Positions 1 to 8,953 of a stretch of DNA of 64,000 nucleotides are shown one piece after another. Under the pieces are notes generated by a model. It ran no database searches. It saw only the letters and a program-made list of their open reading frames with translations, and was not told the origin of the DNA. Where the stretch lies: NCBI GenBank assembly GCA_016872715.1, contig VGZD01000004.1:1-64000 (forward strand), given 5' to 3'. Both the position numbers and the translations under genes were made by a program. Source of the DNA: Planctomycetota bacterium (lineage in GTDB: Bacteria; Planctomycetota; UBA1135; GCA-002686595). Each line of letters opens with the position of its first letter. The first letter of the stretch is position 1.

Positions 1-2
1 TG

Positions 3-2708
3 TCGGACGCGGGGCGCTGGAAGGAGGCGCGCGAGGCGGCCGAGCGGGCTTGCGCGTCGGCGCGCGATGGGACGCCGGCGGAGCGCTCGGCCTCGGCGCG
101 ACTGTGGCTGGCGCTCGCCCTCGCCGTGGGAGAGAGCGCGCAGGCCAGCGAGCGGCTCTCGAGCCTCGCCGCGGACCTGCAGATCGCGAGCGACGCCCGC
201 GACGCTTGGCTCGCGGGGCAGGTCAAGGTCCACAGCGGGGATCTGGCGGGCGCACGCGCGCTGTGGCAGGGAGCGCGACGCGACGAGAGCGCCGACTGGG
301 AACGACAGCTCGCGCGCGCGCGCTGCGAGCGCGCGCTCGGCGACCTCGTGGGCGCCTCGGCGACGCTGCTGCGGGCGGAAGATGCGTGCGCGGACGGAAG
401 CGAGCCCGACGTGCTCGCCGAGCGCGCGTCGCTCTTCTTCGAGGCCGACGGCGAGATCGAGCACCCACAGGCCGCCGCGCGCAAGCCCGGAGAGCTGTAC
501 CGCAAGGCGCTCGCGCTGCACCGCACCCACGCCGCGAGCCTGCTCGGCCTGTTCGAACTCGGCCGCTTCAACTGGAATCGCCAAAGCACGCCGGCGCACG
601 AGTGGCTCGCGCAATTGCTCGACGCCGTGCCCGACTCGATCGAGGGGCTGCTCGCGCAGGCGAGCGCCGATCTCGACGACGGACGGTTGCCGAACGTGCG
701 CACGACCCTCGCGCGGCTCGAACAGCTCGCGCCGCAACGCCGCGAGCGGCGCACGCTCGCCGCCGCGCTCGCGTGGGTCGAGCACGAGCGCGAGGCGGCC
801 GAGACGCTGCTGGCGGACTTGGCGCAGCAGTGCCCGACCGACGCGACGCCCGAACGCGAGCTCGCGCGCCACCTGTGCGAGCTCTATCGCTTCGCCGAGG
901 CCGCGCCCATCGCGCGCCGAGCGACCGAGCGCGATCCGCAGGACCAGCGCGCGTTCCTCGAGCTCGGTCGCGCGCTCGCGAACATCGGCGACGAAGCCGG
1001 CGGGCTCGCGGCGCTCAAGCGCTCGGACGAGCTCGCGCGCAAGCGTCAGAACGCGTGGCGCTCGAACACGATCCAAGTGCTCGAGTCGATGCAGCGACGC
1101 TTCGTGATCGAGAGCGGCGAGGGCGACCTGAGCTATGCGTGGACTCCGAGTTCCGCCGAGGTGCTGCGCGCCTATTGGCTGCCGTTTTATTCCGCGGCCC
1201 GCGAAGAGCTCGCGCAGCGCTACGGATACACGCCCGGGCCCGTGGTGATCGAGGTCTTCGATCGCTTTCAGGACTTTTCCGTGCGCTCGACGGGGTTCGA
1301 GGGCTTTCCCGCGCTCGGCGTGTGCTTTGGGCCGGTCGTGACGTCGGTGGCGCCGCACTCGGAACTGCGCGGCCGCTTCTCGTGGGCGCGCACGAGCTTC
1401 CACGAGTTCACGCACGTCGTGCACCTAGGACTCTCTCACAACCGCTGCCCGCGCTGGATCACCGAGGGCCTCGCGACGTGGGAGGAAGAGCACAAGAACC
1501 CGGCCTGGACGCGCAACATGCGGCGCGAGCTGCTCGACGCGTATTGGAATCGCGACCTGATTCTCGTGCGCGACCTCAACCGCGCCTTCCGCTCGCAGCG
1601 CATCCTGTTCGGCTACTACATGAGCGGGCAGCTGTGCCGCATGCTCATCGAGGAGCACGGCTTCCCGCCGATGATCGCGCTGCTCGAGGCCTTCGACCGC
1701 GGCGCGGACCTCGACGCCGCGATCCACGGCACGTTCGGCCAGACACCCGAAGAGCTCGACCGGCGCTTCGCCGCGTACGTGCGGCGCATCGTCGAGCCGC
1801 TGCGCATCGAGCCGCGCCACAGCGCCGCGCGCACGACGCAGCTCAAGTTCGAACTCGGCGACACCGTGCCCGCTGACGCGGCAGCGCGCGAGGAGTGGGC
1901 CGAAGGCCTGTGCTCGGTCGCCTGGGGGTACTGGCAAGCCGGACGCAAGATCGACGCCGAGCAGGCGCTGCGCGTGCTCGCGCTCGCGGGCGCGCTGCCG
2001 CCGCGCGCCCTGTTCCTGCAGGCTGCGCGCGCGGACGAGCGCGGGGACACGGCGGAAGCCAAGCGGCTGTACGAGCAGGGACTCGCGCAGGGTGGCGAGG
2101 ATTTCCTCGTGCGCCTGCGACTCTCGGAGTTCGCGCAGCAAGCGCGCGACGAGGGCGAGGTCGAGCGACAGCTGCTCGCCGCCGAGCGCGCGTTCCCCGG
2201 GTTCGACGAGCGCGGCCGGTGCGCCGAGCTGCGCCTCGCGCGGCTGTACGAGCGCCACGAGCGCGAGGACGAGCGCATCGGAGCGCTCGAGCGCTGGATC
2301 CGCTGGGATTCGGACGACTTCGCGACGCGCATGGAGGTCGGCCTGTACCACGCGCGGCGCGGCCAACATGCGCGCGCCGTCCTCCTGTTCGCCGAAGCCA
2401 ACGAGATCGATCCGTTCCGGCGCGAGCTGCACCGAGTGTGGGGCCTTTCGCTCGCGGCGCTCGCGCGCCATGCGGACGCCGCGCGCGAATTCGCCGTGCA
2501 GCGCGCCGTGCCCAGCGAGCTCGATCCCGACGACGGCGAGCCGCTCGACGCTTCGGCGCGCGCCGAGTCGATGGGGCACGAGGCGCTCGCACGGGCGGAA
2601 CTCGGCGAGCTCGAGCGCGCGCGCGAGCTCGTGCGCGAGGCCTTGGCCCTCGACGGCGGCTGCGAGAGCGCCGAGCGCGCGCTCCAACGGCTCGAGCAGG
2701 GCAACTAG
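3..2708 (+). CDS. TPR-repeat protein with embedded gluzincin (peptidase MA-like) domain, 5'-truncated
   Basis: The frame is already open at base 3, so the true start lies left of the window; at least 901 residues are visible. The first internal ATG is at 126, but in-frame helical sequence upstream argues against it as the start. The protein is Glu/Arg/Ala-rich with tetratricopeptide-like helical hairpins on both sides of a metallopeptidase core. The core has HEFTH (the HExxH zinc motif, H codon at 1401) followed about 20 residues later by WITEGLA, whose Glu fits the third ligand of gluzincins. This arrangement matches the peptidase MA family. Substrate is unknown; location is probably periplasmic or surface, but the N-terminus that would show it is missing. 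The next gene, tmk, has its own promoter-like box. Peptidase fold fairly sure; function unknown. Confidence 0.8.
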   Translation, partial: SDAGRWKEAREAAERACASARDGTPAERSASARLWLALALAVGESAQASERLSSLAADLQIASDARDAWLAGQVKVHSGDLAGARALWQGARRDESADWERQLARARCERALGDLVGASATLLRAEDACADGSEPDVLAERASLFFEADGEIEHPQAAARKPGELYRKALALHRTHAASLLGLFELGRFNWNRQSTPAHEWLAQLLDAVPDSIEGLLAQASADLDDGRLPNVRTTLARLEQLAPQRRERRTLAAALAWVEHEREAAETLLADLAQQCPTDATPERELARHLCELYRFAEAAPIARRATERDPQDQRAFLELGRALANIGDEAGGLAALKRSDELARKRQNAWRSNTIQVLESMQRRFVIESGEGDLSYAWTPSSAEVLRAYWLPFYSAAREELAQRYGYTPGPVVIEVFDRFQDFSVRSTGFEGFPALGVCFGPVVTSVAPHSELRGRFSWARTSFHEFTHVVHLGLSHNRCPRWITEGLATWEEEHKNPAWTRNMRRELLDAYWNRDLILVRDLNRAFRSQRILFGYYMSGQLCRMLIEEHGFPPMIALLEAFDRGADLDAAIHGTFGQTPEELDRRFAAYVRRIVEPLRIEPRHSAARTTQLKFELGDTVPADAAAREEWAEGLCSVAWGYWQAGRKIDAEQALRVLALAGALPPRALFLQAARADERGDTAEAKRLYEQGLAQGGEDFLVRLRLSEFAQQARDEGEVERQLLAAERAFPGFDERGRCAELRLARLYERHEREDERIGALERWIRWDSDDFATRMEVGLYHARRGQHARAVLLFAEANEIDPFRRELHRVWGLSLAALARHADAAREFAVQRAVPSELDPDDGEPLDASARAESMGHEALARAELGELERARELVREALALDGGCESAERALQRLEQGN

Positions 2709-2749
2709 GCTTGCGCGCGCGCCGCGGAGGAACGCGCGCGCGGCTCTGC

Positions 2750-2755
2750 TAGCAT
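2750..2755 (+). promoter_or_regulatory. -10-like box TAGCAT (in GCTAGCAT) before tmk
   Basis: TAGCAT preceded by GC ends 6 bases before the tmk ATG. A start point about 7 bases downstream of a -10 element would fall on the ATG itself, implying a leaderless mRNA. No convincing -35 is visible. The same box recurs at other operon starts in the window. Confidence 0.45.
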
Positions 2756-2761
2756 TCGCGC

Positions 2762-3382
2762 ATGGCGACTCCCTGCGGCGCGCGCTTCCTCGTCCTCGAC
2801 GGCATCGACGGCTGCGGCAAGAGCACGCAGGCGCGCTTGCTCGCCGAGGCGTTGACGCGCTCGCGCGGAGTGCCCGCGCTGCACCTGCGGGAACCGGGCA
2901 GCACCGCGGTGGGGGAGCGCATTCGCGAGTTGCTGCTCTCGCGCGAGCACGATCTCGATGCGGGCGTCGAATTGCTGCTGTTCACCGCGGCACGGCGCCA
3001 GACGCTGCGCGAGCTCGTGCGTCCCGCGCTCGCCGCGGGTCGCGACGTGGTGTGCGAGCGCTTCCACGCGTCGACCTTCGCCTACCAGGCGGTCGCGGGC
3101 GGCCTCGCGGAAGACCACGTGCTCTCCGTGCTCCTGCGCTGGGCCGACGATCCTCGACCGGACACGCTGATCCTGCTCGACATCGATCCCCGCGAGGCGG
3201 CGCGCCGACGCGCGGGTTTGGAGGATCGCATCGAAGCCAAGGGACTCGAGTTTCAGCGACGGGTGGCCGCAGGCTATCGGCGCTTCGCCGAGCTTCAGCC
3301 CGACACGATCGTGATCGATGGCTCCGCGCCCGCCGACGAAGTGGCGCGCGCGGTGCGCGTGGCGGTGGGACTTGGCGGCTGA
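2762..3382 (+). CDS. tmk: Thymidylate kinase
   Basis: Phosphorylates dTMP to dTDP with ATP in the cytoplasm, a step of dTTP synthesis. The 206-residue length is normal for the family. The P-loop GIDGCGKST is at residues 14-22. LREPGST near residue 45 corresponds to the family's TREPGGT loop. ERFHASTFAYQ matches the DRYxxSxxAYQ signature, with Asp replaced by Glu. EDRIEAKGLEFQRRV is the LID region. The ATG at 2762 directly follows the TAGCAT box, so the gene probably lacks a leader and a Shine-Dalgarno site. Its stop overlaps the likely start of holB, a pairing common in bacteria. Confidence 0.96.
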   Translation: MATPCGARFLVLDGIDGCGKSTQARLLAEALTRSRGVPALHLREPGSTAVGERIRELLLSREHDLDAGVELLLFTAARRQTLRELVRPALAAGRDVVCERFHASTFAYQAVAGGLAEDHVLSVLLRWADDPRPDTLILLDIDPREAARRRAGLEDRIEAKGLEFQRRVAAGYRRFAELQPDTIVIDGSAPADEVARAVRVAVGLGG

Positions 3383-4475
3383 GTCGGAACTGCAGCGCGC
3401 GGACTGGGGCGAGCCGCTCGGGCACGCCGCGACCGTGCGCGGCCTGTGGCAGGCCGCGCGCGCCGCGCGCTTGCCGCACGCGCTGCTCTTCAGTGGCCCC
3501 GCGGGCATCGGAAAGTACCGGGCGGCCCGCTGGTTCACGCTCGGGCTGTACTGCGAACGCGGAGTGCCGAGCAAGGACGGCGCGCCCTGCCTTGCCTGTG
3601 CGCCCTGCAAGCGCGTGACGAGCGGCTCGCACCTCGACGTTTTCGCCGTCGATCTGCTGGAGACACCGGCGGACGAGCGCCCCGAGGAGCTCAAGATCGG
3701 TCGCTTCGTGCGGCGCGAGCGCGACAGCGACTGGGACGGTCGCACGGTCGACGAGTTCCTCGCGCTGCGCGCCGCCGAGGGCGGCTGGCGCGTGGTGCTC
3801 GTGCGCGAGATGGAGCGCGCGAACGTCGCCGCGCAGAACTCGATCCTGAAGATGCTCGAGGAACCCGCGCCCAACGTGCTGTGGATCCTCGAGTGTTCCC
3901 GCAAGAACGACCTCCTGCCGACGATCGCGAGTCGCTGCGTGCAGGTCCACTTCGAGCGGCTCCCCGTCGAGACCGTGAGCGACACACTGGAGCGCCGCGG
4001 CGTGGCTCGCGAGCGCGCGCGGGCGTTGGCGCGCTGGAGTCGCGGTTCGCCCGGCGAGGCGCTGCGCGCGCTGGCGCAGCGCGAGTGGGAGTTGCGCGAG
4101 CTGCTCGTCCAAGCCCTGCGCGGCGCAGTGCCGCCGCTGGTCAGTGCCGCGGCGGTGTGGGAGCTCGATGGGACGTTCGAAGGCAAGACCGCCAAGGCGA
4201 TCGAGCGCGCCCGCGCGCGCACGACCCTCGATCTGGCGCTGGGGTGCCTGCGCGACGTGCTGCTCGCGCGCGAGGGCACGCCGCTCGCGGAGCTCTCTCA
4301 CGGTGACCTCGCGGCCCTCGAGCTGCCCGTCGCGCGCTCGGGAGCCACGCTGCGCGCGGCCATCGACGGCCTGCTCGCCCTGCGCCGCGACGTCGAGAGC
4401 AACATCGATCCGCCGCTGCTGCTCGATTCGGCGTTCCTCGCGCTCGCGCCGAGCGCGGCCGCATGTGCGCGCTAG
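3372..4475 (+). CDS. holB: DNA polymerase III delta-prime (clamp-loader) subunit
   Basis: Part of the clamp loader that places the sliding clamp on DNA. From TTG 3372 the protein is 367 residues. SGPAGIGKYR (41-50) is the Walker A region. Cysteines at 61, 72, 75 and 78 form the four-Cys zinc module of DnaX/HolB proteins. NSILKMLEEPAPNVLW matches the conserved AANALLKTLEEPP block, and SRCVQVHF contains the SRC motif. TTG 3372 is preferred because it overlaps the tmk stop by 11 bases and keeps only the homologous region. An in-frame ATG at 3318 would add an unlikely basic extension inside tmk. Translational coupling with tmk is likely. Confidence 0.93.
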   Translation: MAAESELQRADWGEPLGHAATVRGLWQAARAARLPHALLFSGPAGIGKYRAARWFTLGLYCERGVPSKDGAPCLACAPCKRVTSGSHLDVFAVDLLETPADERPEELKIGRFVRRERDSDWDGRTVDEFLALRAAEGGWRVVLVREMERANVAAQNSILKMLEEPAPNVLWILECSRKNDLLPTIASRCVQVHFERLPVETVSDTLERRGVARERARALARWSRGSPGEALRALAQREWELRELLVQALRGAVPPLVSAAAVWELDGTFEGKTAKAIERARARTTLDLALGCLRDVLLAREGTPLAELSHGDLAALELPVARSGATLRAAIDGLLALRRDVESNIDPPLLLDSAFLALAPSAAACAR

Positions 4476-4538
4476 CGCGAGTCTCGCCGCGCCGTGAGCG
4501 CGCGACGTCCGCGGCTAGAGCTTGCGCTCGGCGTGGGC

Positions 4539-4544
4539 TAGCAT
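4539..4544 (+). promoter_or_regulatory. -10-like box TAGCAT (in GCTAGCAT)
   Basis: The same GCTAGCAT as before tmk, with 11 bases between the box and the ATG at 4556. It suggests a transcript of the Minf_1886-type gene and the transporter independent of holB. Confidence 0.4.
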
Positions 4545-4555
4545 GGCCGACCGCC

Positions 4556-4981
4556 ATGCAGGAACTGCGGGACCAACTGCGCAAGATCGCCTTGCAGGAC
4601 GGGCGCTACTCGCCCGATGCGTTCGTGTTCCTGTTCGAGTCCCTCGACGTCGCGGTGCGCATGGCGGGCAAGGAAGGGCGCAGCGGGGCCTCGCGCCACG
4701 TCACCGGTCAGGAAGTGCTGGCTGGCATGCGCGAGAACGCGCTGTCGCGTTTTGGACCGCTCGCGGCCCACGTGTGGCGGCAGTGGGGCGTGCGCGAGAC
4801 GCTCGACTGGGGGAAGATCGTGTTCCTGTTGATCGACCACAACCTGCTCAAGCGGCAGGACGAGGACAAGCTCGAGGACTTTCGCGAGGGCTTCGACTTC
4901 GACGCGGCGTTCGTGACCGGCTATGGGCCACGCCTCGCCGCGGCCCTCGCCGCGTCCGGTTCGAAGGACGGCGCGAGTTGA
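4556..4981 (+). CDS. Minf_1886-type conserved protein (Planctomycetes/Verrucomicrobia family)
   Basis: A 141-residue protein of unknown function. It fits, from memory, a small family restricted to Planctomycetes and Verrucomicrobia. Recognisable blocks are DGRYSPDAFVFLFESLD, SRHVTGQEVLAGMRENAL, WGVRETLDWGKIVFLLIDHN and EDKLEDFREGFDFDAAF. ATG 4556 (MQELRDQLRK) is chosen because homology starts there and a promoter-like box lies just upstream; the frame is open further left but unconserved. No signal peptide or membrane segment is visible, so it is probably cytoplasmic. Its stop overlaps the TTG start of the next gene. It is a useful lineage marker; the role is unknown. Confidence 0.88.
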   Translation: MQELRDQLRKIALQDGRYSPDAFVFLFESLDVAVRMAGKEGRSGASRHVTGQEVLAGMRENALSRFGPLAAHVWRQWGVRETLDWGKIVFLLIDHNLLKRQDEDKLEDFREGFDFDAAFVTGYGPRLAAALAASGSKDGAS

Positions 4982-6189
4982 TCGCGGGCTGGAGCACTTC
5001 GCGGCGCAATCTCGCGCTCGCCGCGGCCTTCGTCGCGCTGCTGTGGTTCGCGTGGACCGTGCGCGCGGCGCTCAACCCGCTGCTGCTCGGCCTGCTGTTC
5101 GCGTACATCCTCAATCCGATGGTGGTGCGGCTGGAGAAGCGCGGCTGGGGCCGCAAACGCGCCGTCAACGTCATCTTCGGCAGCTTCGGCCTCGTCGCCG
5201 TGCTGCTCGCGACCGCAGTCGGGCTGCAGGCGCGCGCCCTGTGGCGCGACGTGGCACAGGAGGGCGGTTCGATCGACAAGCTCCAGCGCGAGCTCGGAGA
5301 GATCATCGCCTCGACCGAAGCCCGCGCCATCGAGTTCGGCCTCGATCTGCAGGCGTTGCAAGGTCTGCCGACCGAGGCCGGAGGCGAACCTCGGGCCCCG
5401 GCGGCCGAGGCGCCGCAGAGCGCGCCGCCGCACCAGCCGCAGGCCTCGATCCCGCGCGGCTTCGAGCAGGGCTCGCTGCTCGACGAGGTCTTCCAACGCG
5501 CGCGCCGCTGGGCCTTCAGCGCGGATGGGGCGCAGGCCGCGGGCGGAGTGTGGGGGACTCTGAGCTCGGCCTTCGGCTCCCTGATGACGGTGCTGACGCT
5601 GCTGTTCCTCGTGCCGCTCTACACGTGGTTCCTCCTGTTCGAGCTCGAGCGCGTGTCGAGCTTCGTGCGCGCTTACATTCCGGCCAACCAGCGCGAGCAG
5701 TGGAGCCGCATCGGCGCGGAGATGGCCGAGATGCTCGGCGCGTTCTTCCGCGGACGCCTGCTCGTGTGCCTCCTCAAGGGCCTGGTCCTCACCGTCGTCA
5801 TGGGCGTGCTCGGCGTTCCCTACGCGTTGCTCGCCGGAATGCTCGGAGGCGTGCTCGCCCTGATTCCAGTGATCGGACCGGGCGTCAGCTACCTGATCGC
5901 GTTCCTGCTGGCGCTGCTCGCGCACGGGCCGCTCGAGGCCACTTGGCGGGTCGGCGTCGTGCTCGCGCTCGGCGAGGTGGTCGAGACCTACGTTCTGATT
6001 CCGCGCGTGCTCGGCGACCGGCTCGGGCTGCCTACGGTGGTGGTGCTCGCGAGCTTGACGGTCTTTGGAGCTGCGCTCGGGCTGTTCGGGCTGCTGCTCG
6101 CGCTGCCGCTCACCGCCGGTTCGGTCATCCTCGCCAAGCAGCTGCTGCTCCCCTCGCTCAAGGAATGGGCCGAGGGGCACAAGGCCTGA
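4978..6189 (+). CDS. AI-2E/PerM family membrane transporter
   Basis: A multi-span inner-membrane protein of 403 residues. Two hydrophobic segments lie near the N-terminus (residues about 10-45), another near 75-95, and a cluster of five or six fills the C-terminal half. The region around LPTVVVLASLTVFGAALGLF is the characteristic C-terminal block of the AI-2E exporter/PerM (UPF0118) family. A Pro/Ala-rich insertion occupies about residues 138-165, between the N- and C-terminal membrane domains. The likely start is TTG 4978, overlapping the previous stop by 4 bases. The family is described as exporters or permeases of poorly defined specificity; autoinducer export should not be assumed. Confidence 0.9.
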   Translation: MIAGWSTSRRNLALAAAFVALLWFAWTVRAALNPLLLGLLFAYILNPMVVRLEKRGWGRKRAVNVIFGSFGLVAVLLATAVGLQARALWRDVAQEGGSIDKLQRELGEIIASTEARAIEFGLDLQALQGLPTEAGGEPRAPAAEAPQSAPPHQPQASIPRGFEQGSLLDEVFQRARRWAFSADGAQAAGGVWGTLSSAFGSLMTVLTLLFLVPLYTWFLLFELERVSSFVRAYIPANQREQWSRIGAEMAEMLGAFFRGRLLVCLLKGLVLTVVMGVLGVPYALLAGMLGGVLALIPVIGPGVSYLIAFLLALLAHGPLEATWRVGVVLALGEVVETYVLIPRVLGDRLGLPTVVVLASLTVFGAALGLFGLLLALPLTAGSVILAKQLLLPSLKEWAEGHKA

Positions 6190-6200
6190 TCGGCCCCGCG

Positions 6201-6254
6201 CCCCTACCGTCGCTCGAGCCCCTGCCGTCGCTCGAACCCCTCCCGTCGCTCGAA
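6201..6254. repeat. 18-bp tandem repeat, 3 copies
   Basis: Three consecutive copies of CCCCTnCCGTCGCTCGAr (6201-6218, 6219-6236, 6237-6254), differing only at positions 6 and 18, followed by a partial copy. They fill most of the 77 bases between the convergent stops of the transporter and the S41 protease. Confidence 0.9.
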
Positions 6255-6266
6255 CCCGAGCTGGCG

Positions 6267-8789
6267 CTAGTTCTCGAGCGAATCGGCGATCACCTCGACG
6301 AGCTCGCGCAGCGTCGACTCGGACAGGCGCCGATCGGCCTTGAGCGCCGAGTTGAGGGCGTCGAGCGCATCGCGCAGGCGGGCCTTGTCGTCCCGTGCCA
6401 CGGCGAGCCGCGGCGAATTGTCCGGCTGGATCGTCGCGCGGTACTCGTCGATGTCCGCGACGGAGCGGCCGAGCGAGTCGAACAGATTGCGGATGGCGGC
6501 CTGCAATTGCAGGTCCTCGACGAAGTCGCCCTGCGGAAACTCCTGACCGCGCGCGTCTTGCACGCGGCGGCGGATCTCGGCGCGCAACAGTTGGCGCACG
6601 TCATCGGGCGAGAGCGGCGTCTTGAGGCCCCCGTAGAGCTCGGCGAAGCCCGGATAAAGCGTCACGTCCTTGCGATCGTTGTCGGCGAGACGCGAGAACA
6701 GGTCCTTGTGCTCGGCCCAGTTGCGGTCGACGTACTCGCGCGGCTTGTGCAGGTCGCGCAGCTTGAGCATGGCCTCGACGCGCCAGGCCTCGAGTCGGCT
6801 CGCGGCGACGGCCAGATCCGGAGACACGCCGCCGGAGTTGAGCAGGTTGCCGTCCTTGTCGACCTCGCGGTGGATCGAGCGGTCGGTCGGCAGGTAGTAG
6901 CGGGCGATCGTGAGCTTGACGCGCGGCGCGAAGTCGAACTCGCCGTCGGCGTCCCAGTCGCGGGTGATCTTCTCCCAGTTGTCCCAGCGGCCGTTGCGGT
7001 TTTCGTCGCTGTACTGGTCGTCGCGGTAGGGCGGGAGCTGCATCAGCGACTGCACCGAGCCCTTGCCGAAGCTGCGCTCGCCGATCACGATCGCGCGGCG
7101 GTGGTCCTGCAGCGCACCGGAGACGATCTCGGCCGCCGAGGCGGTGAAGCGGTTGACGAGCACCACGATCGGCATGTCGGGCGGAATCACGGGCTCGGAG
7201 CGTGTCGCGAGCTTCTCCGTCTCGCGCAGCGGACTCTTGGTGGACACGACCAGCGTGCCCTTGGGCAAGAACAGGCCCGAGACGTTGACCGCCTCCTCGA
7301 GCAACCCGCCGGAGTTGTTGCGCAGGTCGAGCACGAGGCCCTCCATGCCGGCGGCGAGCAGCTCCTCGAGCGGTCCACGCAGCTCGCGGCTCGCCACCTG
7401 CGAGAATTCCTGCAGCACGATCATCCCGAGCTTGCCGGGCAACATCTGGTGCTGCTCGGCGGGGATCGTGATCGAGCCGCGCTCGACCTCGACCACCATC
7501 TCCTCGCTCGGACGATCGACCAGCGTCGAGTCCATGCCGCGCCGCCACACGTACAGGCGCACCTTCGTGCCCGGCCGCCCCTTCAGGCGCTTGATGATCT
7601 CGTCGGTGGGCTTGCCGAGCGTCGGCCAGTCGTCGATGCGCACGATCTTGTCCTCGCTCATGAGCCCCGCCTTGTAGGCCGGACCGGAGTAGATCGGGCG
7701 CGTGATCGTGAACAGGCCGTCCAGACGGTCTTCGCCGACGTAGGCGCCGATGCCGCCGTAGCCCGCGGCGAGATCCTGCTCGAAGCGCTCGTAGACCTTG
7801 GGAGCGAGGTAGGAGCTGTGCTCGTCGAGGCTCTGCAACATGCCTTGCATCGCGGCCTCGAGCAGCTCGTCGCGCGTGACGTCGTTGCCGTCGGGATGCG
7901 CGCGGCGGATCATCGCCATCAGGTTCTTCAGCCGATCGAACTCCTCGTTGCTCGGAGCCGCGGGGTCCTTCTCGCCGGCCTCCAAGCGCTGCAATTCGGC
8001 GAGGTTCTTGAGCTTGCGCTCGCCGACCTCGCGCGTGCGCTCGCGCTCGAGGTAGGCCTGCGCGAGCAGGCCGCGCTCGTCGGGAGCCACCGCGAGGCGT
8101 TCGAGTTCCTCCTGCAGCTTGCCGGTGACCTCCGCGCCGCTGCGCGCGAGCGCGAGCGCGCCGAGCGCGCGCAGCTCCGCGGCGCCCGACTCGAGGAACT
8201 CGCTCATCAGTCCGCGCGCCTTGCGCACGTCGTCGCCCATCCCGATGCGACCCTGCGCGAAGGCGGCGTCCAGCCGCAGGGCGCTCGTGCGCGCGGCGTC
8301 CGCCGCCAGCGCGTGCAGGCGGTCGAGCAGCCCGCGGCGCGCCTCGGGCTCGAGCGTGCGGAAGGTCGTGTTGGCCGCCAGACCGCAGGCCGCGCGCAGG
8401 ATCGCCTCGTCCTTGGAGCCGAGCAGGCCGTTCAACGCGTCGGCGAGCTTGACCTTGGCGGCAGCGGCGTCGGCGCCCTCGAGGCGCGCCGCGACGAGGG
8501 CCAACGTGGCGCGCGGCCCACGCTCACCATCTCCGAGGGTGCGCTCGAGCACCACGTCGACGTCCCCGACCTCGAGCTCGCGCGCGGCGTCGCGCACGCG
8601 CGACGCGCAACGCCAAACCGCGTCGATCGAGTCCTGCCGTTCGGCGCGCTCGAGTTCCTGGCGCAAGAGCCCCTCGAAGTCGGCGCCCTGCGCGGGCGCA
8701 CTCCTTCCCGAGAGCGCGGCGGGCGAGGCGTGAAGGTAGCTCGGGGCGAGCGATAGAAGCGGAAGAACCGCGGTCAGCACAAGGCGCAT
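6267..8789 (-). CDS. S41 family C-terminal-processing protease (PDZ domain)
   Basis: An 840-residue exported serine protease. The start at 8789 (MRLVLTAVLPLLSL) gives a signal peptide and has AGAGGAG 6 bases upstream. Residues about 25-290 are helical and unassigned. A PDZ domain (GIGAYVG ... SGPAYKAGLMSEDKIVRIDD) precedes the S41 domain. The Ser-Lys dyad is Ser551 (in TASAAEI) and Lys576 (in SFGKGSVQ); the 25-residue spacing matches CtpA/Tsp. An insertion after the dyad contains two Asp/Asn-rich loops (DENRNGRWD and DWDADGEFD) that look calcium-binding. It likely trims or degrades envelope proteins. It is longer than typical CtpA (about 430-680). It converges on the transporter gene. Confidence 0.93.
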   Translation of the reverse strand: MRLVLTAVLPLLSLAPSYLHASPAALSGRSAPAQGADFEGLLRQELERAERQDSIDAVWRCASRVRDAARELEVGDVDVVLERTLGDGERGPRATLALVAARLEGADAAAAKVKLADALNGLLGSKDEAILRAACGLAANTTFRTLEPEARRGLLDRLHALAADAARTSALRLDAAFAQGRIGMGDDVRKARGLMSEFLESGAAELRALGALALARSGAEVTGKLQEELERLAVAPDERGLLAQAYLERERTREVGERKLKNLAELQRLEAGEKDPAAPSNEEFDRLKNLMAMIRRAHPDGNDVTRDELLEAAMQGMLQSLDEHSSYLAPKVYERFEQDLAAGYGGIGAYVGEDRLDGLFTITRPIYSGPAYKAGLMSEDKIVRIDDWPTLGKPTDEIIKRLKGRPGTKVRLYVWRRGMDSTLVDRPSEEMVVEVERGSITIPAEQHQMLPGKLGMIVLQEFSQVASRELRGPLEELLAAGMEGLVLDLRNNSGGLLEEAVNVSGLFLPKGTLVVSTKSPLRETEKLATRSEPVIPPDMPIVVLVNRFTASAAEIVSGALQDHRRAIVIGERSFGKGSVQSLMQLPPYRDDQYSDENRNGRWDNWEKITRDWDADGEFDFAPRVKLTIARYYLPTDRSIHREVDKDGNLLNSGGVSPDLAVAASRLEAWRVEAMLKLRDLHKPREYVDRNWAEHKDLFSRLADNDRKDVTLYPGFAELYGGLKTPLSPDDVRQLLRAEIRRRVQDARGQEFPQGDFVEDLQLQAAIRNLFDSLGRSVADIDEYRATIQPDNSPRLAVARDDKARLRDALDALNSALKADRRLSESTLRELVEVIADSLEN

Positions 8790-8953
8790 CGTGTCTCCTC
8801 TGGGCACCGGACAGTGGACCCTGAGCGAAGCAAGATCGACCGTGGGAGGCCTCGATCCCAAGCCGCGCGGGCTCCGGTCGTGCGCTACTCTAGGCTCGAC
8901 CGGGTGCGCTCCGCGCCCGGGAACGAAAAACATACCGAGCCGGACCACGTGCG

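Noticed and set aside
50..1876. Very long open frames on the wrong strand or frame, for example 50-1876 plus, 1425-2687 minus, 4923-8756 plus and 27505-32337 plus.
   Set aside because: At this GC content stop codons are rare. The translations are Arg/Ala/Pro/Gly-rich without motifs and overlap genes with clear homology.
4978..6189. Multi-span protein considered as an exosortase.
   Set aside because: It carries the AI-2E/PerM C-terminal block and lacks the exosortase Cys-Arg-His layout.
6201..6254. Tandem repeats here and at 40598 and 53715 as CRISPR-like arrays.
   Set aside because: Units are directly adjacent with no spacers, and there are no cas genes.
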